Positions 11,414 to 23,136 of a stretch of 64,000 nt of DNA are shown piece by piece. The translations under genes were made by a program, and so were the position numbers. Each line of letters opens with the position of its first letter. The first letter of the stretch is position 1. The stretch spans positions 372,001-436,000 of the forward strand of contig JAMZAV010000166.1 of NCBI GenBank assembly GCA_024449915.1, given 5' to 3'. Below the pieces are notes generated by a model that was given only the letters and a program-made list of their open reading frames with translations, had not been told where the DNA came from and did no database searches. The stretch comes from Sweltsa coloradensis (lineage: Eukaryota > Arthropoda > Insecta > Plecoptera > Chloroperlidae).

Positions 11414-13608
11414 TTATTACTGTATACTTCAATTAAGTTGTATATCCAAGCAATTACCGCTAATGCAAACTAATTACTTTCAAAAAACAAAATACTCTCA
11501 CTTTTAATGTGTAGTCAACTACAATAATACATGTCCAAATATTAGGACCATAATTATATTAATTAACAAATAGAAACGTTATAAGTTACAGGTAGCTATT
11601 TGTAATATACCATTACTGGTTATAATATGTTTACTTCCAACATTCTAAAAAACAAATAGGCCTAGCTGATGTAACATTATAATTCTGACCCTAGGTCAAA
11701 ATAGTCGATATTCATCTCAATGTGATAACGGATAATATTACTCTACCATTACTTTACCAGTATATCGAATCCTTTTATAGGGTCAGAGTAAGCCAAAAGC
11801 ATAGTAACCACTAAAACCCTCGGGCTAACCATAAGTGAATCATTAGAGCCCCCCCCCCCCCCCCCGACATTCAATCCTTATTTCATGTTCCGCAGACTTA
11901 AATTAATCATGCATACTCTCTAGTACCATGGATGCATTAATTCTCTTTTTCATATATAACATCCTTCATCCTTCCTTTATGGCTTTTCAGCAGCAGCGAA
12001 TCGCACTTTTATTATTATTTTAAAACGTGCTGAAGGATTATTGATGGAATATCCCGAAGGCAATGCGGCAAAGCTCATATAATAAATTTACTCATCCTCA
12101 CACGAACATGCATGCTAAGTGATTATCTCAGAAGCATTTTGTATATTCAAATCGTCCAATTTTCTGTAAAATATAGGCATTACTAACATCTTCATTCTAA
12201 CATATAGCCATTTAATTTTCGAGAATATCCTGACTCATAGTAAGTAATTATTATATCAAATTATCAGCCTCAGTTAGATACTTTTAATTAATATACTTTT
12301 TTTTAAATATAAACTGAAACCTCACAGTATAAGTAGGCTACATAACTCATGTTTCGTTGTACATACATTGGTGTTCTTTTTAGGTCACATTTGTCTTCCT
12401 TATTAGCACATATAGTATCTATTGTATAATTAAAGACGTAATATTATTGTTCTGTTATTTTTGTTTTGTTTCTATATGTATCTTATATTTTGTATACCGG
12501 TGTTTTGTGCGATGAATTAACCAATAAATATTAAATATCGCTGCCTTACCGATGTTTTTTAATGTTGTTTAACATCTGCTTACACGCAAACAAATCGGAT
12601 ACTACAGCTTCAGTTAATCTGCTCCAAGCATGATATTGCTATAAACTGCAGTTTTTCCATACCGTTATTCCCACATACGGCGAATATGAAAATTAAGAAT
12701 TGGTTTAAAAAAAGAGGTGATGTGATATTTATTTCACTCATTTTCTTTCCAAATCTTAGATAGTTTTTTTTTGTAAATAAACAATAAATGTCAAAGAAAA
12801 AACAAATAAACGTTGAAAAATGCTGTGCGTATCCGAGGTACTGCACCTAAGAGAAATGGTTGTGGTTTCCCAGTAACTCATTGCTATTTTTCAGTATTTA
12901 CTTCTAGATCCATGCATTATTCATACTACTCTTAAGCACTTGCGAAACACCAAAAAATGTCCAACTTGAGTTGCATAAAATACAAAAATCCAAGAGTCCC
13001 AAGAAAACATTGTTTAAAGTTACAATTGCAATCGACGACTTTCTGACCTATTATTTTCTATGTTGATTTACAAAAACCGACCGACCCAATTGAGAGGTAA
13101 GAAAATGGGGTGAATAACGTATTTAACAAATAACAACTTTAAAGTATATTTCTAAATTTAGCACTTAAAACTTATACGTGAGCTTTAAGCTGTTTAACAA
13201 GAGACTTTTGAATGAGGGTATACAACAGAACGTGCCTATTAAAACAAATAAGCTCCAGAACAAAAAGTATCAGTCTGTGAAGTTTGTTTTAAACATTATT
13301 TTCCAAATGAAAAACGTTTTGAAATATTATGGTGGAGGTGCCGGGTTAGAGAAAGTTCATGGTGCCTAGCATTGAACACAAGAGTATTCGTTGGTACAGA
13401 GAGCAGGTAATACTGTGACCTTTGGAATGAACAGATATAAGTTACATAAGAAAACTAGCCAATATCTATCAAGTAAACAAGATGAACATTACACTATTTT
13501 CACATTGAATCAAGATGTTTTTTCAAGTATATACCACAGGATTAACATCCGTGTGCTATCGAGTTACACATTCAAAAGGCAGTTAAGGCTGTGTGTTCAC
13601 CAAAAACC
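11414..13608. other. AT-rich sequence, nothing recognised except a poly-C tract
   Basis: No coding signal or repeat copy found, apart from 17 consecutive C at 11849-11865. Confidence 0.5.
11849..11865 (+). repeat. Poly-C tract (17 C)
   Basis: A homopolymer run. Two similar runs occur at 24953-24972 and 45227-45243. Confidence 0.95.
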
Positions 13609-14212
13609 AAAATCCAAAATATGCATAAAACAGTAGTTGAAGAGTGATCATTATTCATTATTCACAGTCTTTTGAAAAGATCAAAATATATTTTTTTGAT
13701 TTTTTTGGTCGATGCATTTTTCCTCTATTGCTACTTTTTTGAACGATTTTTGGTGCTAAGTTTTTCCAAAAGTATACCATTTGGATGGCTGATATTTTTA
13801 TTGTAGCTTACACTCATCTTTGACTATAGAATGTGTTATTTTGAAATGTGTATCTTCAATACCTTTTTTTACTTTTTTTTTTTTTTTTTTTTTACTTTAC
13901 AGTGTATTATATTTTCCGGTACTTTTGTGGTATTTGTACCGTAAAAAGAAAAAAAATGAAGATCTCAAGATACGAAAGCTATATATTTCAAAATACCACA
14001 TTCTATAGTCAAAGATGAGTGTAAGCTACAATAAAAATATCAGCCATCCAAATGGTATACTTTTGGAAAAACTTGGCACCAAAAATCGTTCAAAAAAGTA
14101 GCAATAGAGGAAAATGCATCAACCAAAAAAATCCAATTTTTTTTTATCTTTTCAAAGGGCTGTGATTAATGATCATACTCTATAACTACGGTTTTATGTT
14201 TATTTTGGATTT
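13609..14212. repeat. Foldback element with about 255-bp arms, 460 bp from exon C
   Basis: The left arm (about 13609-13865) and right arm (about 13955-14212) are reverse complements over nearly their whole length. Matching landmarks include GACTATAGAATGTG and its complement, and GGATGGCTGATATTTTTATT and its complement. The loop is about 90 bp and includes a T-rich run. A transcript of the receptor gene would carry this as a long hairpin just downstream of exon C. The outer ends show no clear target duplication. Confidence 0.85.
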
Positions 14213-14669
14213 TTTTTTTAAAGTATAAATAATATTTATTGATTGTTTGTCTCTTTATTTAAACGCGTGATGTTGCAATTTGTTTTTTTTGTGTTGAGGG
14301 TGACATATTGGGTTTAAAACAGTTATTGTTTTAACTAAACACGCAAATTTTTTAGAACTATTAATGTAAAATATAAATAAAATAAAATATGAAATGCAAG
14401 AATAAAATAAAAATGAAATAAGGACAATGCATAGTCCAACACACCTGTTACCTAACAATTACCTGTTCTATTATCATAGCATGGACACAACGTTTAACGG
14501 TGCTCGGTCACTTACTTGATTAAAAATTCGTATTTTAATCAAGTAATGGAACCTGTTGTTTCATATGAAATAATAAACCATCATAAGATAGAACTGTTTT
14601 CAAAACGTCGATACACTCAGCAACAAATTATTTAATTGCTGTTTTTAATTTGTGAGTGGTTTTACTTAC
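14213..14669. other. AT-rich intron or flank next to exon C
   Basis: Downstream of exon C on the minus strand. Nothing recognised. Confidence 0.45.
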
Positions 14670-14750
14670 ACATAATCCGTCATTGACTTTGGGTAAGTCC
14701 CATCCGGCCAAACCATGTAGCAAATAACCTGCGTCTGCCCGTTTTTGAAT
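14670..14750 (-). CDS. TACR-like: Tachykinin-receptor-like GPCR, internal exon C (ECL2)
   Basis: An 81-bp exon on the minus strand, preceded by TTTCATTTCAG and followed by GTAAGT. Read in the phase left by exon B it gives TKTFKNGQTQVICYMVWPDG followed by TYPKSMTDYV. It supplies the second extracellular loop, including the cysteine (ICY) expected to pair with the TM3 cysteine in exon A. The C-Y-x-x-WPDG pattern is the form seen in invertebrate tachykinin receptors. It ends in phase 2 (GT of a probable Val codon), just before TM5. I found no convincing TM5, TM6 (CWLPYH-like) or TM7 exon between here and base 1, so the 3' part of the gene probably lies beyond the left edge. A long reading frame over this exon is mostly intron. 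Confidence 0.82.
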
Positions 14751-15765
14751 CTGAAATGAAATACCAACAATGACATGTGTGCTCTTATCTCCAGTGTGTT
14801 AATATGTTGAGCAAGGAGAAGGTAGGTAAATATTTGCACATTTGGTGAGAGAGAACAGATTTTAAAGTTGGTTGGAATATACGTTGTAATGACAATATTG
14901 AAGAATATTATCAATGTTGTTTTTACTATTCTACCAGGACAAATTTCTGATTGCCTAAATATTTGATTTTCATTATTTATCAAGTATTTTCAGTTGAGTA
15001 AGCTGAAATTTGTACACATAGTAATGGCGGGAACAAACAAGGCATACGTCACACACAGTTAACTCACTCGTAGAATTATTTTTGATTTCAGTCTATTTCA
15101 AGTATGCACGGACACTTTTAAATGTTAATTTGAATAACAAACTATAATTACAATGCACAATTTGTATATATTTTAAACAATATGGCTTTGGGATTAAATA
15201 CCTATTTAAAATAATTTGAGAAATTTGGAATTGATTGAATTCGTATATTTTTTACTGCGTTTTGCAAGAGAGGCTTTATGTGAAAATGCACAACTGACAG
15301 TTTGACCACCATTATAATTCAGATCAAATGCAACCGTTGTCCAAGTGGGCTTAGTACCTAGGCAACACAAAACAATCACAAATCAAAACAAATGTACGTG
15401 TTTGCAGTGTATTTTAAGTTCAAATCTACTAATCATTGAATAATATAGTTAGATATAGCATACAACCAATGATATATATCCTAGCATTGGATACTAATTT
15501 TCATTCTAAGTATTATGTGACATTTTGACATGGCATTTTGGATGACAAATAGAGCAGCCAATAGAAAACAGACATCAAGTTACCAAGACATCAAGCCACT
15601 TCCTTCATGTATACGTAGCGTTTCTGAGATTCTATGCGGCTAGAATCAATTTCATCAGAATCAATTTCAAGGTTATATGACGGCACTTGTGTTTTTACTA
15701 TAAAAGTGCGAGAAAGAGAAAACGTAATACTGTGCACTTGTGTAAAACAGAGGATATTAACTTTG
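14751..15765. other. AT-rich intron, nothing recognised
   Basis: Upstream side of exon C (minus strand). Only the polypyrimidine tract and acceptor adjoining exon C are identifiable. Confidence 0.45.
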
Positions 15766-15925
15766 GATTAATAATAATAATAAAATAAATTGTATTTAGA
15801 GCCTACCCACTCAGTTATATAACTGATTTTCAGTGGGGGACAGTAAATCAAAGCAACTAAGCCTGTCCTGTAGGCCCCGACGCAATCGACGAGTGAGCGA
15901 TAACCAACCAAAGATCAAAGATGTA
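15766..15925 (-). repeat. S1 retroposon-tail family, copy 2
   Basis: (TAA)n/(AAAT)n tail, stem-loop at 15806-15837, then the body ending GATAACCAACCAAAGATC. Confidence 0.8.
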
Positions 15926-16789
15926 TGTATGTTTTAACCTACGGTGGTGGTGTTTTAAGTGAATGTCAATTAATTCCGTACATTCGCACCACTATTTGAA
16001 ATCAATTAACCTCGCTATTCGAAAGAATAAAACAATGATGATAGCCGAGACGAGTAGCTAGAAAACAAATAAAAGTGGTTTAATTAAAACACTTATAGGA
16101 CAAGATACCAAAAAGAAGAGCTTTGACTGTTCCATAGAAATAATAAATACAACTCATGTCAGATTAACATTTACGCGAGTGAAATTTCTTGGAGTTGTAC
16201 ATTCGTACGTTCAGTGCTGGTGCCAGGGAAAAATGCCTGGTTCAAAACGTGACAAGTAAAATTGACCATATTCGTGAATTGTTCCTGGCTGGTAACATAA
16301 ATATCGATAGTCTACGACTGTAGGACGGTCTATATGTATGTTTTTTGACAACAATATGTAAAGTTTCATGTATGATTCTTGCTGGCCGAGCGAATAGCTT
16401 TGTGCCAACTGACAAATGTGTCACATTACTTTGAAGATTCGAATGATTTTGCTCCTAAATCGCATAGTTTTGTTTTTGTTGCTTTTCATCTCTTCCGATT
16501 CAAAAGTATTTTCACAAACAATAAGAAAGGATGCAAATTGAATATGATGGGAAGCTCCAACTGTAAGAGTCATCGTTTTCAGCTTTGGAAATTATACACT
16601 TAACAAACCTAAACGTATAGAAGTGTAGGCTAATAATGATGAACTTAAAGGGGCTAAAAAACCCAAAAATTATTTTTTACCACGTGATCTATAGCACAAT
16701 ACTACACTTAAATAACAGTTTAAAAAATTATATCTTGTAACTGTGATTTAACACGATTTTTAAATTTTTTTGATCCAGAAATTGGCGAA
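15926..16789. other. Unassigned intron sequence
   Basis: No repeat partner or coding signal found. Confidence 0.4.
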
Positions 16790-17175
16790 AATTGGTGTTT
16801 TGGAAAATTTCCTAAATCGGCTTTCACCTGCGTCTTTTTTGGTCCACATAGATACTAGAGCATAGTACCAATCTAAAATGCCCCTTTATAACATCGTGTC
16901 TTGAAACTGTGCCCAAATATACCCTCAAACACGCAAAAATATGCATTCCAAAATCACACCCCATCTTGGTAATCAGCATATTTTGACCGAACTACTTGCC
17001 CAAATTACAAACAAAATATAGAGAATTTACAGAAAAGGCTGTCGAGTACGTCAATAATGGCCAATATATTTTTTCGGTTCAAATCATCCAAGGTCACGGG
17101 GCATAAAAATCGTCCCCATGTTATTTCTTATGGGAGATTTTTGCCGATGGGACCTAGCTCGAAAAATGTCATGTT
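16790..17175. repeat. Diverged dispersed repeat G, copy 1
   Basis: Shares ordered phrases (ATAGATACTAGAGCATAG, a CTTGAAACTGTG-like phrase, a GTCGAGTACGT-like phrase and GATGGGACCTA) with 51010-51350. The match is patchy, so the limits are approximate. Confidence 0.4.
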
Positions 17176-17663
17176 TGACGATTTTTTGGGAGGTCACGGT
17201 GGCCCCAATAACTTTTCTGTTAATTGCTAAATTCATTACTAGTTAGCCTGAATGAAATATATTTTTTGAGTTTAGCGGTTAAATACCCATTTAATAATCA
17301 GCTGTGTTTCCACGTGTCTAAGTAGTTTATTGGGTTTGGTAGGTTTGGCCACCCCTCGGCTCGATGTACAACCCGCTACTCGTACCTATCAGTAGGGTTA
17401 TATCGGAATTACATTACCCTGTGTTGGAGTTTGATGTCAATTGCATACGCCGTTTTACCCCTAACATCAGACACAGCTAATATTAACATAGTTATTAGTA
17501 ACGTAATTACAATGGCAATCGCAAGCATAATTTATAATAGATTTCCATAAACTCGTCGTCTCGAACATGCCCTTTGGCTTATATTGGTAGGGTTTCCTCG
17601 TGCTCCTGGTTTCCACTCGACGACATGACAGTGTAGTTTACCCCGGGGTTTATATTGTATCTA
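17176..17663. other. Unassigned intron sequence
   Basis: Slightly GC-richer between 17330 and 17660. No recognised feature. Confidence 0.4.
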
Positions 17664-18437
17664 CTAGGAAACGCTTAAGTCCCGCCGCGTTGTTGGATGA
17701 GCGTAATTGGTGCATTGAGCTGCCATGTGTTATGTGAATTTTCTGTTCTGTGAAAAAATCATTACTAAGTTGATGATTTTTTTAAAAATAATTTAAAATA
17801 AATAAAAAATAAACTTTAATTTTTAATTTTTTAAAAGTAAAATTAAAAAAACAAAAAAAACGTAAAATTTCGATTTCCATAAGAAATAATTATTTGATTG
17901 TGCTCAAATTTTACACGAATATATGAATTCATAAATTAAGGTTCTGTGAAAAAATCATTACAATTGGATAAAGAATGTAGGTGTTATTTGTCAAAGAATT
18001 GTTTTAAAAAAGAAAAACCCCGTAAATTGCGATTTTTATGAGAAATATTATTTGATTGCGCTTAAATTTTCCACGAATATATAAATTCATAAAATAAAGG
18101 TTCTGTGAAAAAATCATTACAATCGGACAAAGCGTGTAGGTATTATAAATCGAAGAAATTTTTTAAAATCCAAAAAATCGTAAAATTGCGATTTTTATGG
18201 GAATTTTTTTTTCGATTGTGCTCAAAAACGTGGCAGTTCTAAGTTCAGAGATTTCGAAGGTCTCAATAAAATTTCATCGCAATCGGAGTAACGGTTTAGC
18301 CGGAATCGTGCTAACAAACAGACAAAAATACAAAAAAAAAAAAAGAAAAAAAAAAAAAAAAACATTCCGGATTTTTTTCTCCAGTGTAGTGAAATGGAAT
18401 CTTCGCTTCGCTCGCTACGCTCGCTACGCTCATCCAA
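17664..18437 (-). mobile_element. A1 Helitron-like non-autonomous element
   Basis: On the minus strand the head begins TTGGATGAGCGTAGCGAGCG and ends in a tail hairpin followed by TTTCCTAG, then T in the flank. The interior is built from about 160-bp tandem units marked by GGTTCTGTGAAAAAATCATT (17742, 17941, 18099). The head-proximal part has GCAGTTCTAAGTTCAGAGAT and an A-rich run. Non-coding. Confidence 0.75.
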
Positions 18438-18689
18438 TCACGCGAGATCACGCGAGAAATTAATTCGATTTGCAATTTACTTCGATAGCAATACCACCTG
18501 ACTTATCCTCACTTAGAAGTACTTCGCATATATCCTGATTAAAATGAACTTCACGAATGATAATTTTCTATTAATTCAACTTAAAATATTTAATAATAAT
18601 TGTTAAAGATACAATTGGTAGTGCAATATATAATTGCATGGCTTTAAGCATAAGCCTACTGTACGGACATAGTTTACGTGTGATAGTAA

Positions 18690-19402
18690 CTAGGCCGCTT
18701 CGCGAACGCTTTTTCCAGTCGCGTTGATGGATGAGCTTTTTTTTGGAATATTTCTGTCCAATGATTACGTTTTTATGTGAAATCTCCTTACTTTTTATAT
18801 AGTTACTTGATATTACTTGTTCATTATACACCTGTAAAAGGCTTATATTAAAACCTTTATTTCTATGAATTTTGACCAACTTTTTCAACTTTTTCTTTCA
18901 AGAGGCACTACATCACCATAATCTTTATGTCAATGTAAAATATAAACGTTGTAGCCCCACCCGTTTGGTCAAAATTGGTGGAGAAAAAATCGTAAAAGTA
19001 CGATTTCTTTAAGAAATATTTTTTCAAATGTTTCTAAAATCATAACATATATGATTTCAGTGATTTTAAACATTCCTATAAAGTTTCATCAATATCGGAG
19101 TAGCCGTTTGCCAAATATTACGAAAATATCGCACTAAAAATCGGGAAAAATCGTAAAAGTACGATATTTATGAGAAATATTTCTTCGATTGTACCCAAAA
19201 ACAATACAGCTCTAAGTTCAGAGATTTCATAGGTCCCCTCCAATTTTGATCAAGATCGCATATGCCGTTTGCCCGGTAGAGAGCGAACAGACAAAAAAAC
19301 TAACAAAAACAAAACACCCGAGCTATTTTTCTTGGGTAACGTAAGTAAAACACAGACAAAAAATCACAAAGTCAAATTGAAGTCTTCGCTTCGCTCATCC
19401 AA
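18690..19402 (-). mobile_element. A2 Helitron-like element (alternative tail)
   Basis: Head TTGGATGAGCGAAGCGAAGA (minus strand). Tail contains AAAGCGTTCGCGAAGCGG and ends CCTAG with T following. The interior phrases on gene-like strings (AAGTTCAGAGATTTCATAGG; TATGCCGTTTGCCCGGTAGA) are shared with all A2 copies. Confidence 0.72.
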
Positions 19403-20326
19403 CTATCTTAAAAATTTACCATCTTGGGCTAGAATCCAAACCTACTGGATCTAAGCTATAGTCACTCATAATACACACATCCTAAGGCGAAAGGTTTTTT
19501 CTTAGCTCTCATATATTTTAGTTTAAGTATCACCTTGCATTGGGTAAGTAAATTAAGGATTATATCTAAGAAAAACGAATTATCGACAAATTTTAAACGC
19601 TTTTACTTGTCTACGACACGTTTCGTGTATCTTTAAGATTGTCCCATGCTAACCATTTGATTAAGATTTTATTTGCAGTTATATGTGTGTGATTGTTTTA
19701 AAAAATAACTTCAGACGCATGGATGTTGAACAATTTAAATATGAAATAACTATAGGCCAGTCAATTATTTTGATGTTGACAATATGATTATTTTCATTTC
19801 TTTCTTTATGCATCGCAAAAGGCTGTAGGGCACGAATATTGTTATCTACTGTATGTGTATCACATTTCAGCTGCTGGCATAAATGTATTATTATTGTTGG
19901 TAAGAATAACGCGAACATTATCAGATTTCCCCTATCCACCTCTGAGAGTTGTGCCACGATGTCGACGAATACTAAGAACGAATACAGAGATTTGAATTGC
20001 CAACTGGGCTGTCACGCTCATTATCTTTCCGTTTGAACTTTACTTTACTGATATTGCGGTGATATTGCATTTTAATTAAATCCAATTGTGTACTGTACAT
20101 TTCCGTTAATTAAGACGACTTGAAAGGGAGATAAATTAAGGCAATTGTTGTCAGGGATATCATTCTCAAAGGAATGGCATGAACCAGATGCATTACTTGC
20201 AGAAGTAGGGATGAGCCGCGATTCAGATGCTATGCTGACGTACGTCGTACGGCAGATTCAATAAAAAATTCAAATACATTAACATAAATTTCGTTAGCAA
20301 GTTGATAGGTCACTTAACCTTCATTA
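19403..20326. other. AT-rich intron, nothing recognised
   Basis: No repeat partner or coding signal found. Confidence 0.45.
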
Positions 20327-20890
20327 TTGGATGAGTGAAGCGAAGACTTCAATTTCACTGACCCCTCAAAAATTTGTCTAAAATGTTTTTTTTTCTGTCT
20401 GTTTGTTCGCGCTTTACCGGGCAAACAGCATATGCGATCTTGATGAAAATTGGAGGGGACCTTAGAAATCTCTTAACTTAGATCTGACACGTTTTTGGGT
20501 ACAATCGAAGAAATAATTCTAATGAATATCGTACTTTAAAGATTTTTTTCGATTTTAAGTGCGATATTTTCGTGACATTTAGGCCGATTCTGACCAAACG
20601 GGTGGGGCTACAACGTTCATATTTACATTGACATTAAAGTAATGGTGGTGTATTGCTTTCTGAAAGAAAAAGTTGAAAAAGTTAGCCAGAATCCATAGAA
20701 TAAAGGTTTTAATATGGTCCTTGCTTGTTGTTTTTTGAGGTTTATAATAACAATTAACTAGTAACAATAGAAACTTGACAACAATCATCTACAATGCATT
20801 CAAAACGCACTTGCAAAGGAAAAGTGGTCCTACGCAAACTAAAACTTACAAAAAAGCTCATCCATCAACGCGGCGGAAGCGTTTTTCTAG
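20327..20890 (+). mobile_element. A2 Helitron-like element
   Basis: Head TTGGATGAGTGAAGCGAAGA. Tail CATCAACGCGGCGGAAGCG then TTTTTCTAG followed by T. The interior matches other A2 copies (CCGGGCAAACAGCATATGCG; GACCAAACGGGTGGGGCTAC). Confidence 0.75.
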
Positions 20891-22042
20891 TGTATATTAA
20901 ATGTTAACCTCTTTTATAAGTTTAAATAATTTGTTTCTAAACGCATTTTCAAGAATAGTACTTGATATTTGATTTACGCTCATTCCTAATATTTCTATAA
21001 TATTTTTAGTTGTAAACTGTTGTGGACCCAGCAACATTTAAACATTCTCTCACTCTTATGTCTCATTATTTAGCTCAAAGCTATTTTATATGCAATTTCA
21101 ATAATAATGGTACAATTCAATTCAATTTCAATTTTAAAATTATATCAAATTAAATAAAGTTACAAAATACATACAAGACAATTCAATATCGTTACAAAAT
21201 ATAAACAAGTCATATTAAAATCTTTATGTCCCTCATAGATAAAATTTAGTTTTAACACATTAAATACATTCAAATTTTAAAAAATGCTATACGTTTGTTC
21301 CTGTTTTATAACTAAATCTAATTTATTATATAATCGGTACATAAAATAAAAATCATGTTTTAACGAACTATTATTAATGGTGCTTAGCGTTGATTTAAAA
21401 TACCGTACCCCGACAGCAGGATTAGGAAGCTATTGAAATAGCATGAAAAAGGCAAGTAAACATAATAGACAAAAGCGAACTGTACAATTTTGTTTAAATC
21501 GTCTATTTGAGGCATTAGTACATAATAGGTTCACATCAAAGATTTATTTTTATTAATCACCATTATCTGTTCTGTTTATTATGTTGTTCTGTTCTTGTAG
21601 CTCCCGTTAAGTTTTATAACTTCTTATAGAGAATACGCAAAATAAAATTGCTCGGAGTTTACTAAGAAAGTTTAAAATTAAAAATTAAAAAACAAACTTT
21701 ATGCAAAACATGAGTTCTGCAAAAAATGCAACTTCGTGACGAATGCTTTTTTGGAAATTACAAATCGACCAGTTTGTCTTGCAAAAATAGACCATTAGTA
21801 AAGTTTAAACTTTAAATGACTATTTTTTCAATATGGTAATTTTGCTTTGAGCCAATCTGTTGCGAAGTCACGTTTAATGTTCTGAGAAATGTTTGCGCTT
21901 TTCAGAACTCGTTCGTTAAAACGTTAGCAGCATCCCACTTTCCACATTCATCAACACATATTACATCTAATTTGATATCAGTTGTTTTAATGTTTGTACA
22001 ATGAAAGTCTCCAATTTCTTTTTCCAAAGAACAAACGGGTTA
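20891..22042. other. AT-rich intron, nothing recognised
   Basis: No repeat partner or coding signal found. Confidence 0.45.
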
Positions 22043-22490
22043 TTGGATGAGCGAAGCGAAGACTTCAATTTCACCGACCCCCCAAAAAATTTTGCTCGGG
22101 TGGTTTTTTGTTTGTTTTTTGTTTGTTTGTTTTTCTGTCTGTTTCGTACTTTTACGATTTTTTTCGATTTTTAGTGCGATATTTTCGTGACATTTGGGCC
22201 GATTCTGACCAAACGGGTAGGACTACAACGTTCATATTTCACATGGACATTAAGGTAATGGTGATGTATTGCTTTTTTAAAGAAAAAGTTGAAAAAGTTA
22301 GCCAGAATCCAAAGAATAAAGGTTTTAATATGAGTTTTTTTAGGTTTATAATGACAATTTACAAGTAACAATAGAAACTTGACAACAATCACCAACAATG
22401 CGTTCAAAAGGCACTTGATAAGTAAATAGATCCCACGCAAACTAAAAACTTCCAAAAATCTCATCCATCAACGCGACGGGGTTTCCCTAG
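22043..22490 (+). mobile_element. A2 Helitron-like element, internally deleted
   Basis: Head TTGGATGAGCGAAGCGAAGA, tail ending GTTTCCCTAG followed by T. Shorter than other A2 copies, missing part of the region after the (TTTG)n run. It is followed five bases later by the head of another A2 in the same orientation. Confidence 0.75.
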
Positions 22491-22495
22491 TATTA

Positions 22496-23063
22496 TTGGA
22501 TGAGCGAAGCAAAGACTTCATTTTCACTGACCTCCAAAAAATTTAGCTCGGGTGTTTTTTTGTTTGTTTGTTTTTTGTCTGTTTGTTCGCTCTCTACCGG
22601 GAAAACGGCATATGCGATCTTGATGAAAATTTGAGGGGACCTTCGAAATCTCTGAACTTAGACTTGCTATGTTTTTGGGTACGATCGAAGAAATATTTGT
22701 CATGAATATCGTACATTTACGATTTTTTCGATTTTTAGCGCGATATTTTCGTGACATTTGGGCCGATTCTGACCAAACGGATGGTGCTACAACGTTCATA
22801 TTTCACATGGACATTAAGGTTATGATGATGTATTGCTTTCTGAAAGAAAAAGTTGAAAAGTTAGCCAGAATCTATAGAATAAGGTTTTAATATGAATTTT
22901 TTGAGGTTTATAATAACAATTTTACGAGTAACAATAGAAACTTGACAACAATCACCTACAATGCATTCAAAAAGCACTTGCAAAGGAAAAAGTGGTCCTA
23001 CGCAAACTTAAAACTTACGAAAAAGCTCATCCATCAACGCAGCGGGACTTAAGCGTTTCCTAG
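22496..23063 (+). mobile_element. A2 Helitron-like element, tandem to the previous copy
   Basis: Head TTGGATGAGCGAAGCAAAGA, tail CATCAACGCAGCGGGACTT then AAGCGTTTCCTAG followed by T. It lies head-to-tail with the copy at 22043-22490. Confidence 0.78.
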
Positions 23064-23136
23064 TTATATTAAAATGTTATTATGGTCGATTAGTGATAAC
23101 AGAATTTTCTTGACGTCCTTGGTATGTTTCTAACCA

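Noticed and set aside
13820..14008. 62-codon frame rich in Phe and Lys
   Set aside because: Spans the T-rich loop of the foldback element at 13609-14212.
1..14669. Search for TM5, TM6 and TM7 exons of the receptor on the minus strand
   Set aside because: No CWLPYH-like or NPxxY-like coding with splice sites was found by eye. They probably lie beyond the left edge, though a short exon could have been missed.
18197..18463. Peptides such as SSEISKVSIKFHRNRSNGLA and variants read from A1 and A2 elements in many places
   Set aside because: They recur because the non-coding repeat recurs, appear on either strand with frameshifts, and run into poly-lysine from A tracts. No domain is recognised.
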